Positions 45,507-53,857 of a DNA stretch of 64,000 nucleotides are shown one piece after another; within the stretch, counting starts at the first letter, position 1; every line of letters begins with the position of its first letter. Position numbers and translations under genes: made by a program. The notes below the pieces were generated by a model. The model was not told the origin of the DNA. It searched no databases and was given only the letters and a program-made list of their open reading frames with translations. Origin of the DNA: Chitinophaga pinensis DSM 2588 (lineage in GTDB: Bacteria > Bacteroidota > Bacteroidia > Chitinophagales > Chitinophagaceae); NCBI RefSeq assembly GCF_000024005.1, contig NC_013132.1:6876001-6940000 (forward strand), read 5' to 3'.

Positions 45507-46463
45507 CTATTTAGCCTGCATCGCATCCAGCTTCTTATTCAGCAATTCTATCTGCTGCTTCTGCTCCTGGTTCTGCTTATCCTGCTCTATCAGATGCAGC
45601 GTCAGTTCCTCTATTTTCTGCAACAGGATCTTATTCATCTCACCCAGGTCCAGGTCCTTTTTAGTAACCTCTTCTGTGGAAGGAACACCAGGTAAATGCT
45701 TATGTTCTTTTATATAAGCATTCAACTCCTGTAAAGACGGCAACTCATAATCTTTATCAAATACAAAGTCAGCCCAGGTTTCCTGCGTCACTTTTATTTT
45801 CCTTGCGCCGATGGTACCATCTACAGCCAGTTTATACGTTGCTGATTTATTAATAACACCAATGCCCACGCTTCCCGCAAAATAATTCGAACCTGTGCCA
45901 TTGAAATTTGCATGACCGGCATAGGTCATACCGTTCGTATTCACGTTAGCATCCACCGCCGTTTTGAAGGTATAGGTCGTTGCGCCGGGCTTATAGTCTA
46001 CTGGATTTGACACACCATCATGTATTGAAATCGGACCTACAGAGAAAGGCGCCTTATAATGATAGGTCGTGTTACCACGAAGCCAGATGATGATCTGACC
46101 TGAGGCATTATCAAAGGTTCCATCCCGCCATGCAGCAATGAATGTGTTCTTATAAGGACTCTTTTGTTTGATATCTGCATCTATGAATGACGGACCATTG
46201 GCCCAGGCGTCAATACGAAATCTGAATTTGGCCACAAGACTACCGCTCCAGGCACTGTCTTCATGAATGTTAATCCTGCTAAGTATCAATTCAGCGGCTT
46301 CATGTTGCCAGAGCGCGGCATCTTTAAATCTTACTACATAAAATTTACTGGATTCCCCTTTTACTTTAAAGGAACCGGTATCCTGCTGGGCTTTCAAAGG
46401 GTTAACGCTGAACAATGCTACGAACGCAATGACAATTTTTACAACGGTTAATATTCTTTTCAT
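45507..46463 (-). CDS. Secreted tail-fibre-like protein with C-terminal coiled coil
   Basis: A 318-residue exported protein (signal peptide ending NPLKAQQ). The first half is beta-rich (GSFKVKGESSKFYVVRFKDA; IHEDSAWSGSLVAKFRFRID). The C-terminal half follows the Bacteroidota tail-fibre-like pattern: GSVGIGVINKSATYKLAVDG, TIGARKIKVTQETWADFVFD, YELPSLQELNAYIKEHKHLP, GVPSTEEVTKKDLDLGEMNK, then a coiled coil to the end (LLQKIEELTLHLIEQDKQNQ and on). In other genomes such tails are on extracellular structural proteins; the biological role is not known. It follows the coiled-coil/barrel gene by 34 bases and is probably in the same operon. Confidence 0.8.
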   Translation of the reverse strand: MKRILTVVKIVIAFVALFSVNPLKAQQDTGSFKVKGESSKFYVVRFKDAALWQHEAAELILSRINIHEDSAWSGSLVAKFRFRIDAWANGPSFIDADIKQKSPYKNTFIAAWRDGTFDNASGQIIIWLRGNTTYHYKAPFSVGPISIHDGVSNPVDYKPGATTYTFKTAVDANVNTNGMTYAGHANFNGTGSNYFAGSVGIGVINKSATYKLAVDGTIGARKIKVTQETWADFVFDKDYELPSLQELNAYIKEHKHLPGVPSTEEVTKKDLDLGEMNKILLQKIEELTLHLIEQDKQNQEQKQQIELLNKKLDAMQAK

Positions 46464-46497
46464 TTGTTTTATATTTATGGTATGGTATAGGTCAACC

Positions 46498-47931
46498 TTA
46501 AAATGTATAGCCTAATCTTAGTTTTATAGGGCTTGTTGATGGCGTATTTCGTTTTGCCAGGAAATCATATAACAACATAATATTCCCTTTCAGCTTCGCG
46601 CTTACTTTGTATTTCTTACTCACACCCAGCAACGCACTCCCCTGCCAGCCACTCCAGTCAGTTAACTGACTCGCATGTGTGATGGTAGATACATAATTCT
46701 GCTCAAAGCCTCCATTCACAAAGAAGGTACCTTTCAGCTTCCAGTCTACGAAAGATCGTAAACCGACGCCCTGGTGACTGATCGCGATGTTATTCCATCC
46801 CGTACCCAATCCCAGTTTGTAAGAAGCGCCAATACCGGCGGTACCGTTTTTATGAAATTTATATCCCACCTGTGCAGCGATATCTGATGTGGTCGGAAAA
46901 TAACGGGTGGATTTCTGGAACTGGATATTGCCTCCAAACTCTAATCGTTGCAGAAAACTTTTAGTTTTCATAGGATTGGGTTTAAAATCAGGCATATCGC
47001 CGGCATTATCCAGGTCAGGGAACTTCTCTTTCAGTTCATTTAGCTGACTTCTTGCCTGGTCCATTTGCTGACCAACGGCCTGCCGGGCTGCAGGATCACT
47101 CCCTAACCGCTGCTGAATCATCTGTTCCACCTGTGAACGCGTCTGCAAACCTTCCAGGCTCTGCGCTGCATTGTTGCCGGCGGCGCCCAGGTTAAACAAA
47201 CTCGCTATCTGAGAATTTTTTCGCAGGAAATCATTGTACGCCGGCATTTTCTTCAATACCTCCATCGCCTTGGCCTCGGCTTTCTTTTTATCCTTCAGCA
47301 CCGCTTTGTACTCATTTACCTGCGCGCCATAGTAATAAGCCTCTTTGTTGATCTTCTGCAGATCTTTAGAGAAGCCGGTGTACTTCGACAACTGTTCCTT
47401 CAACTCCTTTTTGTGCTCACGGATATAAGCCTTGATCTGGTCAGCCTGTTGCAGTTTACCCTGCAGCGATTCGATACTGCCCGTCACGCCGGACAATTTC
47501 TTTTTTGAAGCGCCTAACAATTCACCTTTTCCTTCCAGGAATTTCAACGATCCTCCCAGACTGTCCAGGTAACTGTTTCCCATGGGCAACTTACTCATGA
47601 CTTTACCCTTCAGCCCTGATTTCAGGCTGCCCATACTGTCTATCGATCGGGTAAAAATGTTCTTAGCCGCCACTGAGTCAACTTTCCATAAGCGGGCTTT
47701 CATTTTCTTCTCCTGCTTCAATAGACGACTCAATGCCTTGTCAGCACGCTTATTTACCTGCTGCTCAACACGATCCGACTTCTTTTTGACTTCTGATAAG
47801 TATTTCCCAGGCAATTGTTCTGCCTTCTGCATACTACTATCTGCGGCTACAACCAATGGATTTGGCTGGGTTACGGTAATAGGGCCATGCAGACTCATTA
47901 TAAGAAAACTTATAATAATCCCACTATTCAT
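46498..47931 (-). CDS. Coiled-coil protein with C-terminal outer-membrane barrel
   Basis: A 477-residue protein. An N-terminal hydrophobic segment (residues 4-18) is a signal peptide or anchor, then a long Lys/Glu/Gln-rich helical region (about 45-300), and a C-terminal beta part (about 330-477; FGGNIQFQKSTRYFPTTSDI; QVGYKFHKNGTAGIGASYKL; VDWKLKGTFFVNGGFEQNY), ending IKLRLGYTF with a terminal Phe, all typical of an outer membrane barrel. It probably spans the periplasm and inserts in the outer membrane. No family assigned. The tail-fibre-like gene directly downstream suggests a joint surface assembly. Confidence 0.7.
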   Translation of the reverse strand: MNSGIIISFLIMSLHGPITVTQPNPLVVAADSSMQKAEQLPGKYLSEVKKKSDRVEQQVNKRADKALSRLLKQEKKMKARLWKVDSVAAKNIFTRSIDSMGSLKSGLKGKVMSKLPMGNSYLDSLGGSLKFLEGKGELLGASKKKLSGVTGSIESLQGKLQQADQIKAYIREHKKELKEQLSKYTGFSKDLQKINKEAYYYGAQVNEYKAVLKDKKKAEAKAMEVLKKMPAYNDFLRKNSQIASLFNLGAAGNNAAQSLEGLQTRSQVEQMIQQRLGSDPAARQAVGQQMDQARSQLNELKEKFPDLDNAGDMPDFKPNPMKTKSFLQRLEFGGNIQFQKSTRYFPTTSDIAAQVGYKFHKNGTAGIGASYKLGLGTGWNNIAISHQGVGLRSFVDWKLKGTFFVNGGFEQNYVSTITHASQLTDWSGWQGSALLGVSKKYKVSAKLKGNIMLLYDFLAKRNTPSTSPIKLRLGYTF

Positions 47932-48236
47932 ATATATAGGTTAAGATCTTACTTAATTAATGATTCACGAACAAATAAGAGTGGCCTGATAGGTATAGGG
48001 CAACATCTGATTTTTTACTCGAACAAAGTTAATAAAAACATACACACGGCGTTAACTACATTTTTTCATATAATTCTGAATACCAAGTTCTACAAAGAAA
48101 TCAAAACCTCACGCACTGTATCTGCGGAGTGAACAAAAAATACCATCAATTTACCAAATTCATATACAGACAGCTCCAAAAACAAAAAAGCCCGCCAGCA
48201 TACATGCGGCAGGCTTTATATTTCAATCTCAACAAA
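47932..48236. other. Intergenic region between the barrel gene and the GMC operon
   Basis: It holds the 5' region of the leftward barrel gene and the terminator of the GMC operon (48183-48217). AACTTTG and TATACC-type boxes occur near 47980-48025 on the minus strand and may be a promoter, but spacing is not clear enough to call. A longer open frame on the plus strand from 48129 lies mostly opposite the GMC gene and is not a gene. Confidence 0.45.
48183..48217 (-). terminator. Terminator of the GMC operon
   Basis: Reading the minus strand, AAAGCCTGCC pairs with GGCGGGCTTT with one G.U, and is followed directly by TTTTTTGTT. It is 20 bases beyond the stop of the second GMC gene. Confidence 0.85.
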
Positions 48237-49934
48237 CTACAGATTGCCTTTCTTCAGTTCCTTCACCGCATAGTCGCAGGCTCTTGCCGTCAGCGCCATG
48301 TAGGTTATAGAAGGATTCTGACAGGCGGAAGAAGTCATACACGCACCATCCGTAATAAATACGTTCTTAGCGGCGTGTACCTGGTTCCAGCCATTCAGTA
48401 CGGAAGTCTTCGGATCCCGTCCCATACGGGCCGTCCCCATTTCATGAATACAATGTCCCGGAGGCGGCATACTGTCATACGTACCAACATTTTTCAGACC
48501 GGCCGCTTCCAGCATTTCCTTCGCACTTGCCGCCATATCCTTACGCATCGCCAGCTCATTCTCTTTAAATTCGCAGTCGATATCCAATGTCGGCAGACCG
48601 TACTTATCTTTCTTATCCTTATTCAGGGTTACTTTATTCTCATAATAAGGTAAATGCTCGCCCCATGAACCGATGCCAAAACTCCAGTTCCCTGGTTCAG
48701 ACAAAGATTCTTTCAGCGATGCGCCTACGCCGTCAAATGACACCCCACGACCACGTTCTCCACCGCCCTGATAGCCAAAACCACGTACATAGTCTTTTTG
48801 TGTCGTTGCCGTACTGATATTACGGAAACGCGGAATGTAAATACCGTTAGGTCTGCGTCCGCTGCTGTAGTACTGATCCTGGAAACCCTCAAACTCTCCA
48901 CCGGCGCCAACGCCATAGTGGTGGTCCATCAGGTTGTGTCCTACCTGTTCGCTGTCATTACCAAAACCATTCGGGAAACGGTTAGAAACAGAGTTCAGGA
49001 GAATGGAAGCTGTACCCAAAGTAGACGCATTCAGGAAGATAATATCTGCATAGTATTCCACTGTCTGCATCGTGTGTGCATCCAGGATCTTTACACCGGT
49101 CGCCTTGCCCTTCTGATCATCATAGATCACCTCCAGCACAATGGAGTCAGGACGTAGGGTCATATTACCTGTTTTAGCTGCAGCCGGCAAGGTAACGCCG
49201 TTACTGCTGAAATATCCGGTAAAAGGACATCCACGGTGACAAAGATTACGGTACTGACAAGGGCCCCTGTCGTTGTGTTTCTCTGTTACGTGTGCCACAC
49301 GGCCGATCGTCATGATACGATCATCATAACGTTCTTTAATCCTTGCAGCCACATGTTTCTCCAGACAGTTCATTTCCATCGCCTTCATGAATTTACCATC
49401 GGGCAATTGCGGCAATCCTTCTGCCTGACCACTGATGCCGATATACGTTTCCACGTAATCATACCAGGACTCAATATCTTTATAACGGATAGGCCAGTCA
49501 ACCCCGAAACCATCTTTTGCATTGGCTCCGAAGTCTATGTCGCTCCAACGGTACACCTGACGGCCCCACATCAGGGAACGCCCACCTACGTGATATCCGC
49601 GCAGCCAGTTGAATGGCTTTACCTGATTGTATGGATTTTCTTTGTCATTTACCCAGTATTGCTGGGAAGATTCATCAAAGGCATAACACTGACTCTGTAT
49701 CGGATAATTTTCCTTTTGTTCAAGTGTGCCTGATAAACGGTGAGGAAACTCCCACGGCGCTTTCATCGCCGTCGTATAGTCCTTGATATGTTCTACGTTA
49801 CGACCACGCTCTAATACCAGGGTTTTCAGCCCTTTTTCGCATAACTCTTTGGCCGCCCAACCACCACTGATGCCCGAACCAACTACAATGGCGTCATAGG
49901 TGTTTTCTTTCTCCGCTCTAATGTTGAGATGCAT
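48237..49934 (-). CDS. GMC-family FAD oxidoreductase (second of two paralogues)
   Basis: A 565-residue FAD-dependent dehydrogenase or oxidase of the glucose-methanol-choline family. FAD motif VVGSGISGGWAAKEL at about 17, HVGGRSLMWGRQ near 115, CRGCPF-type segment (NLCHRGCPFTGYF) near 235 and the C-terminal catalytic His in GHCIHEMGTARMGRDP plus the Asn in CQNPSITYMAL. No signal peptide; the paired proteins of such enzymes can be carried by a Tat-exported small subunit. It follows a paralogue on the same strand and both end in the same motif AVKELKKGNL / AVKEMKKGNI. Substrate is probably a sugar or polyol; 3-keto-sugar formation is one known activity of the group. Confidence 0.95.
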   Translation of the reverse strand: MHLNIRAEKENTYDAIVVGSGISGGWAAKELCEKGLKTLVLERGRNVEHIKDYTTAMKAPWEFPHRLSGTLEQKENYPIQSQCYAFDESSQQYWVNDKENPYNQVKPFNWLRGYHVGGRSLMWGRQVYRWSDIDFGANAKDGFGVDWPIRYKDIESWYDYVETYIGISGQAEGLPQLPDGKFMKAMEMNCLEKHVAARIKERYDDRIMTIGRVAHVTEKHNDRGPCQYRNLCHRGCPFTGYFSSNGVTLPAAAKTGNMTLRPDSIVLEVIYDDQKGKATGVKILDAHTMQTVEYYADIIFLNASTLGTASILLNSVSNRFPNGFGNDSEQVGHNLMDHHYGVGAGGEFEGFQDQYYSSGRRPNGIYIPRFRNISTATTQKDYVRGFGYQGGGERGRGVSFDGVGASLKESLSEPGNWSFGIGSWGEHLPYYENKVTLNKDKKDKYGLPTLDIDCEFKENELAMRKDMAASAKEMLEAAGLKNVGTYDSMPPPGHCIHEMGTARMGRDPKTSVLNGWNQVHAAKNVFITDGACMTSSACQNPSITYMALTARACDYAVKELKKGNL

Positions 49935-49949
49935 AGCATAAAAATTAAA

Positions 49950-50001
49950 TCAGGGAATGACAGACCGCCAATCTGTTATTAGCGGTCCCTCAATTCCCTG
50001 A
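49950..50001 (-). terminator. Intercistronic hairpin between the two GMC genes
   Basis: TCAGGGAATGACAGACCGC (49950-49968) pairs imperfectly with GCGGTCCCTCAATTCCCTGA (49982-50001) in an arm of about 19 bases. The minus-strand hairpin is followed by TTTAATTTTTATG before the second gene. It may be a partial terminator or an RNA stabiliser that changes the ratio of the two enzymes. Confidence 0.6.
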
Positions 50002-50012
50002 TCTATATCTGA

Positions 50013-51710
50013 TTAAATATTTCCTTTCTTCATTTCCTTCACCGCATAATCTACCGCCCTTGCCGTCATCGCCATGTAAGTCAGTGACGGGTTAACACAA
50101 GCTGCGGAAGTCATAGACGCACCATCAGTCACAAATACATTCTTCACAGCGTGCATCTGGTTCCAGCTGTTGAGGATGGAAGTCTTAGGATCACGTCCCA
50201 TACGTGCGGTACCCATTTCATGAATCGCCATACCAGGATATGAACCATTGTCGTACGTCTTGATATCTTTGAATCCGGATGCTTCCAGCATTTCTGCCGC
50301 ATCGTTCATCATATCCTTACGCATCTTCATTTCATTCTCTTTAAATTCAGCGTCGAACTTCAGGACGGGCTGTCCCCAGTCATCTTTCACAGAGTTGTCC
50401 AGCGTCACCTTATTATCTTCATAAGGCAGACATTCACCGAAACCACCCAGCCCCATGCTCCAGCTACCTGGTTCTGACAGCATATCTTTAAAGTCTTTAC
50501 CAACACCCATTTCAGCGATACCGCGTGCCCAGCTGCCACGGCTTGCGCCCCCCTGGTAACCGAAACCACGGAGATAATCACGTTTATCGCTACCGATATT
50601 TCTGTAACGAGGGATATAGATACCGTTTGCACGGCGACCAAAGAAGTATTTATCATCAAATCCTTCTGCACGACCAGAAGCACCTGTACGGAAGTGGTGG
50701 TCCATCAGGTATTTACCCAATACGCCACTATCATTACCCAGACCATTCTGGAAACGGTTGGAAATAGAGTTCATCAGTACGAAGGTGGTACCTAACGTAG
50801 AACCATTTACAAAGATCACTTTCGCGTAGTATTCGGTCATCTGCTTGGTATGCTTGTCAATCACCTTTACACCGGTCGCTTTACCCAGTTTTTCGTCATA
50901 AATCACGGAGTTAACGATGCTGTCCGGTCTGAGCGTCAGATTGCCTGTCGCCATTGCAGCCGGCAGCGTGGATGACTGCGTACTGAAATAAGCGCCAAAC
51001 GGACAACCACGGCTACACAGATTACGGAACTGACACTGTGTACGGCCAGGTAATGGCTTGGTGATATTAGCGACACGTCCCATGGTGATTCTGCGATCAG
51101 GGAACGCTTTTTCCACTTTGGATTTCAGGTCTTTCTCCACACAGTTCATGTCCATAGCAGGCATGAACTGACCATCCGGCAATTGTGGTAATCCTTCTGC
51201 CTGACCACTGATACCTGCAAATTTCTCTACATAGTCATACCAGGGAGCCAGGTCTTTGTAACGGATCGGCCAGTCAACAGCAATACCATCTTTCAGGTTC
51301 GCTTCAAAATCAAGGTCGCTCCAGCGATAAGACTGACGGCCCCACATGATGGATTTACCACCCACGATATCAGGACGATACCAGTCAAAACGCTTTACTT
51401 CATTATATGGACTCTGAGAGTCGTTGATCCAGTATTTTTCGTTATGTTCACTATACGGATAATCGCGGCTTAGTTTCGGATGCGTTTCACGCTGATCAAC
51501 TGTTATACGGCCACGATGTTTAAATTCCCAGGGATCTTTTGTTGCAGTTTCGTAATCCTTAACGTGTTCAAGTTTCTTTCCCCTATCCAGCATTAAAACT
51601 TTAAGACCTTTTTCGGTGAGTTCTTTTGCAGCCCATCCACCGCTAACACCGGAGCCTACCACAATCGCATCGTAGGTATTCTGCTCCTGAGCTTTCGTAT
51701 TCAGATTCAT
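50013..51710 (-). CDS. GMC-family FAD oxidoreductase (first of two paralogues)
   Basis: Same length (565 residues) and plan as its neighbour at 48237. FAD motif VVGSGVSGGWAAKEL, DIVGGKSIMWGRQSYRW near 115, a Cys-rich NLCSRGCPFGAYF segment near 235 and the terminal AIHEMGTARMGRDPKTS. It differs from the other copy at many places, for example in the 40-110 region, so this is an old duplication, not a recent one. It lies directly downstream of the subunit-3-like gene. Probably electrons pass from this flavoprotein to a membrane carrier; the acceptor is not encoded here. Confidence 0.95.
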   Translation of the reverse strand: MNLNTKAQEQNTYDAIVVGSGVSGGWAAKELTEKGLKVLMLDRGKKLEHVKDYETATKDPWEFKHRGRITVDQRETHPKLSRDYPYSEHNEKYWINDSQSPYNEVKRFDWYRPDIVGGKSIMWGRQSYRWSDLDFEANLKDGIAVDWPIRYKDLAPWYDYVEKFAGISGQAEGLPQLPDGQFMPAMDMNCVEKDLKSKVEKAFPDRRITMGRVANITKPLPGRTQCQFRNLCSRGCPFGAYFSTQSSTLPAAMATGNLTLRPDSIVNSVIYDEKLGKATGVKVIDKHTKQMTEYYAKVIFVNGSTLGTTFVLMNSISNRFQNGLGNDSGVLGKYLMDHHFRTGASGRAEGFDDKYFFGRRANGIYIPRYRNIGSDKRDYLRGFGYQGGASRGSWARGIAEMGVGKDFKDMLSEPGSWSMGLGGFGECLPYEDNKVTLDNSVKDDWGQPVLKFDAEFKENEMKMRKDMMNDAAEMLEASGFKDIKTYDNGSYPGMAIHEMGTARMGRDPKTSILNSWNQMHAVKNVFVTDGASMTSAACVNPSLTYMAMTARAVDYAVKEMKKGNI

Positions 51711-51763
51711 GGAATTCTTTGTTTTGTTGTTGAGACTTTATTTCTTTCTACACACCGGCGTAC

Positions 51764-52339
51764 TTATACCGCCCATGCTTTTTCCCCTTTGGTGTAAGGG
51801 ATGCAGCCTTCGTATTTACCAGGTACCGCTATGTAACGCAGCGCTTTGGTTGCGCCCGGTTCTGAAGTGAAATAACCGGTCAGGGTCAGTTCTTTCAGGA
51901 TCTGGAAATAATGGGTAGGATCGCCTTCCTTCTTGTTATCTCGTTTATTGTAATCAACACGCTCCTTATCAATAGCTGTCAGCAAGGTAGTTTTCTCTTC
52001 CGCAGACAGGTCTACAAACGATTTCTTGAATTGTTTCTGACTAGCTTCATCGATCTTCTTCAGCCCTTCCAGGACAACTTTCTGGTCTTCCGGCTTATAG
52101 CAATCATTCAGCATCACAACGATAAACTCGTCCACCTTAGCGGCTTTAGCGCCTGGCGTGCTTGTTTCCGGGATGATCGTCTCTGCTATTTCGGCCAAAA
52201 AACTCTTGGTCTCAGGCGCCTGTAGTGCATAATTATCAGGGCCTTTCGGGTTACAGCCCTCAAGGGCTGATAACGTGGACGCGGAAATTGCGCTACCCAA
52301 CAAAAGGGCAACGTTCCGGATGGCTTCTCTTCTATTCAT
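51764..52339 (-). CDS. Gluconate 2-dehydrogenase subunit 3-like protein
   Basis: A 191-residue member of the family that acts as the small (hitch-hiker) subunit of GMC dehydrogenases. The N-terminus (MNRREAIRNVALLLGSAIS) has a twin-arginine pattern RREAIR followed by a hydrophobic stretch; a Cys in LEGCNPK near residue 29 may be lipidated. IAETIIPETSTPGAKAA and the C-terminal GYFTSEPGATKALRY are family marks. It would bring the signal-less GMC subunit across the membrane by the Tat system. It is first in the operon, 53 bases before the first GMC gene. Confidence 0.9.
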   Translation of the reverse strand: MNRREAIRNVALLLGSAISASTLSALEGCNPKGPDNYALQAPETKSFLAEIAETIIPETSTPGAKAAKVDEFIVVMLNDCYKPEDQKVVLEGLKKIDEASQKQFKKSFVDLSAEEKTTLLTAIDKERVDYNKRDNKKEGDPTHYFQILKELTLTGYFTSEPGATKALRYIAVPGKYEGCIPYTKGEKAWAV

Positions 52340-52443
52340 AATAGTAAATTGATTTGACCTTTCGCCCTAAGTTTCGAAAAAAAAATGACTTTTCATAAAA
52401 AAATAATTAAATGGAAGGTTAAAATCCCAAAATGTAAGAAAAC

Positions 52444-52478
52444 GAAAGGGCGTCCGCCTCTTCGGTGAACGCCCTTTC
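52444..52478 (-). terminator. Terminator of the L,D-transpeptidase gene
   Basis: GAAAGGGCGT (52444-52453) and ACGCCCTTTC (52469-52478) form a perfect 10-base stem. The minus strand continues with GTTTTCTTACATTTT. It sits 20 bases past the stop at 52499. Confidence 0.8.
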
Positions 52479-52498
52479 TATCCATTTTGTTGAGAAAA

Positions 52499-53257
52499 CT
52501 ACATAATATACTTCCCTTTTTCATCCACCAGTACTACCGGCAGCTTGTGATGGGCTTCGAAATAGTCGTAAGCATATTTCAGGTCCACCCAGAATTTTTC
52601 GGAAGAATTGTCTTTCAGGGTGAAATTACCCAGGTATTCCATGGAGCGTATATTGCCAAACTTCACCGGGAATACGTGTACAGGAATGAAATCCTGGCCG
52701 GAATTCTTTGCATTCACTGCCATTACATACACTTCCTCAATGATATCGTCCGTCAGTGGTATACAGCCTATTGTCAGACAACTACCATGAATATAGATCT
52801 CGCCACCCGGCTTTTTAGGGTCACTGAGGATCTTATCTGCAAAGTTCGGATAGTTGATACCCAGCGACAGATGATAGCTGCTATTCGGGTTGAAATCATT
52901 GATATAGTAAAATCCTTCCGGTACCTGTCTGTCTCCTTCCTTACGTTTTGGCCCCATTTTACCTGACAGGGTACAGACGCGGTAGGATTTAAACAGACGG
53001 AAAGTATCGGCAACACTGTTTTTTACCCAGATTTCCAGTTCACTGTCCAGCTTAAAGGAACGTATGAAAATGTATTTAGCCGGGTAGGCCAGTCCCTTTT
53101 TCTGGAACTCTTCCCTAAGTTGCTCTTCCTTATCCCTGTAGGCAGTGCCTACTTTCGGAAACATCTTCTGGTTATCCAGAAATGACTGCTGCATCTGCTG
53201 GGCCTGCACTTTTCCCATTCCCAGCAGCATTAAAACTGCTAAAACGACCTGCTTCAT
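52499..53257 (-). CDS. L,D-transpeptidase (YkuD/YafK-type)
   Basis: A 252-residue exported protein (signal peptide ending VQAQQ). The YkuD catalytic motif is seen as IYIHGSCLTIGCIPL, with His157 and Cys165 as the likely catalytic pair, and PEGFYYIND upstream is typical of YafK-type enzymes. These enzymes make or cut L,D-crosslinks or anchors in peptidoglycan of the periplasm. The 72-residue membrane protein gene is 42 bases upstream on the same strand. There is no sign of dedicated substrate proteins in the neighbourhood. Confidence 0.93.
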   Translation of the reverse strand: MKQVVLAVLMLLGMGKVQAQQMQQSFLDNQKMFPKVGTAYRDKEEQLREEFQKKGLAYPAKYIFIRSFKLDSELEIWVKNSVADTFRLFKSYRVCTLSGKMGPKRKEGDRQVPEGFYYINDFNPNSSYHLSLGINYPNFADKILSDPKKPGGEIYIHGSCLTIGCIPLTDDIIEEVYVMAVNAKNSGQDFIPVHVFPVKFGNIRSMEYLGNFTLKDNSSEKFWVDLKYAYDYFEAHHKLPVVLVDEKGKYIM

Positions 53258-53299
53258 AGATATTTTAACACAATTTTACAAGTTCACATTTTCAGAAAT

Positions 53300-53518
53300 C
53301 TACCTTACGGGAGCATTTTGTACCGGTTGCATGTTGAAAGTCCAATATGCGAGAAAGAATAATAACAGGGAAAAAAGCGCGTAAATAATCATCCCTACCT
53401 TACGGTTGGCAAAGCGCAAAATGTAGTGGCGCTGGCCCTGGTAGATCAATACAGCTGTTATCATCTGAAAAATTCCTCCCAACAAAAATAATACTCCGAA
53501 CAAAGTTTGTACTCTCAT
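53300..53518 (-). CDS. Small two-helix membrane protein
   Basis: A 72-residue protein with two hydrophobic helices, at about residues 5-26 (FGVLFLLGGIFQMITAVLIY) and 40-62 (VGMIIYALFSLLLFFLAYWT), and a basic loop between them (RHYILRFANRKVG). Both ends appear on the same side. No family recognised. It lies just upstream of the L,D-transpeptidase gene, on the same strand. Confidence 0.7.
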   Translation of the reverse strand: MRVQTLFGVLFLLGGIFQMITAVLIYQGQRHYILRFANRKVGMIIYALFSLLLFFLAYWTFNMQPVQNAPVR

Positions 53519-53855
53519 AAGTAAACGATCTCTTATGCAAATTATTTTAAATTCCTGAACATTTCCAATACCATGAAGGGGGGAGAAGGCGGGGAAATTA
53601 GGAATTAGGAATTGGGAATTAGGAATTTGGTGGCAAACGGACGGCCGATTAGGGAATTGGGGCGCTAATTAAGAGGAGTAAGGGGGAAAAAATTAAGAAT
53701 TAAGAATTAAGAATTAAGAATTAAGAATTAAGAATTAAGATTAAAAAAACCAGGAAATTTATAAACAAGCACTTCCATTTGTCAGGCCAATTCTTAATTC
53801 CTAATTGTTAATTCCTAATTATAAAAAAGCCCGCCGGCCAGGCGGGCATTTTTTA
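53519..53855. other. Intergenic region dominated by AT-rich repeats
   Basis: Most of the space between the small membrane protein gene and HPPD is the third AT-rich element (53594-53822), including seven perfect AATTAAG units, followed by the HPPD terminator. No gene was seen. Confidence 0.6.
53594..53822. repeat. AT-rich inverted-repeat element, copy 3, with internal 7-bp array
   Basis: The left arm (about 53594-53630) has repeated AATTAGG units; the right arm (53789-53822) has AATTCTTAATTCCTAATT. Between them seven exact tandem copies of AATTAAG lie at 53691-53739, plus a partial copy. It is the longest of the four elements. Confidence 0.7.
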
Positions 53856-53857
53856 TC
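53822..53857 (-). terminator. HPPD gene terminator
   Basis: GCCCGCC (53829-53835) pairs with GGCGGGC (53841-53847), flanked by AAAAAA on the left and ATTTTTTAT on the right. On the minus strand the hairpin is followed by TTTTTTAT. It overlaps the stop codon area of the gene at 53856. Confidence 0.85.

Noticed and set aside
48129..48653. A 174-codon plus-strand frame opposite the GMC gene
   Set aside because: It crosses the GMC operon terminator and lies opposite a well-conserved C-terminus.
53691..53739. Seven perfect 7-bp repeats that might suggest a CRISPR-like array
   Set aside because: The units are contiguous with no spacers and very short, so this is a tandem AT-rich repeat.
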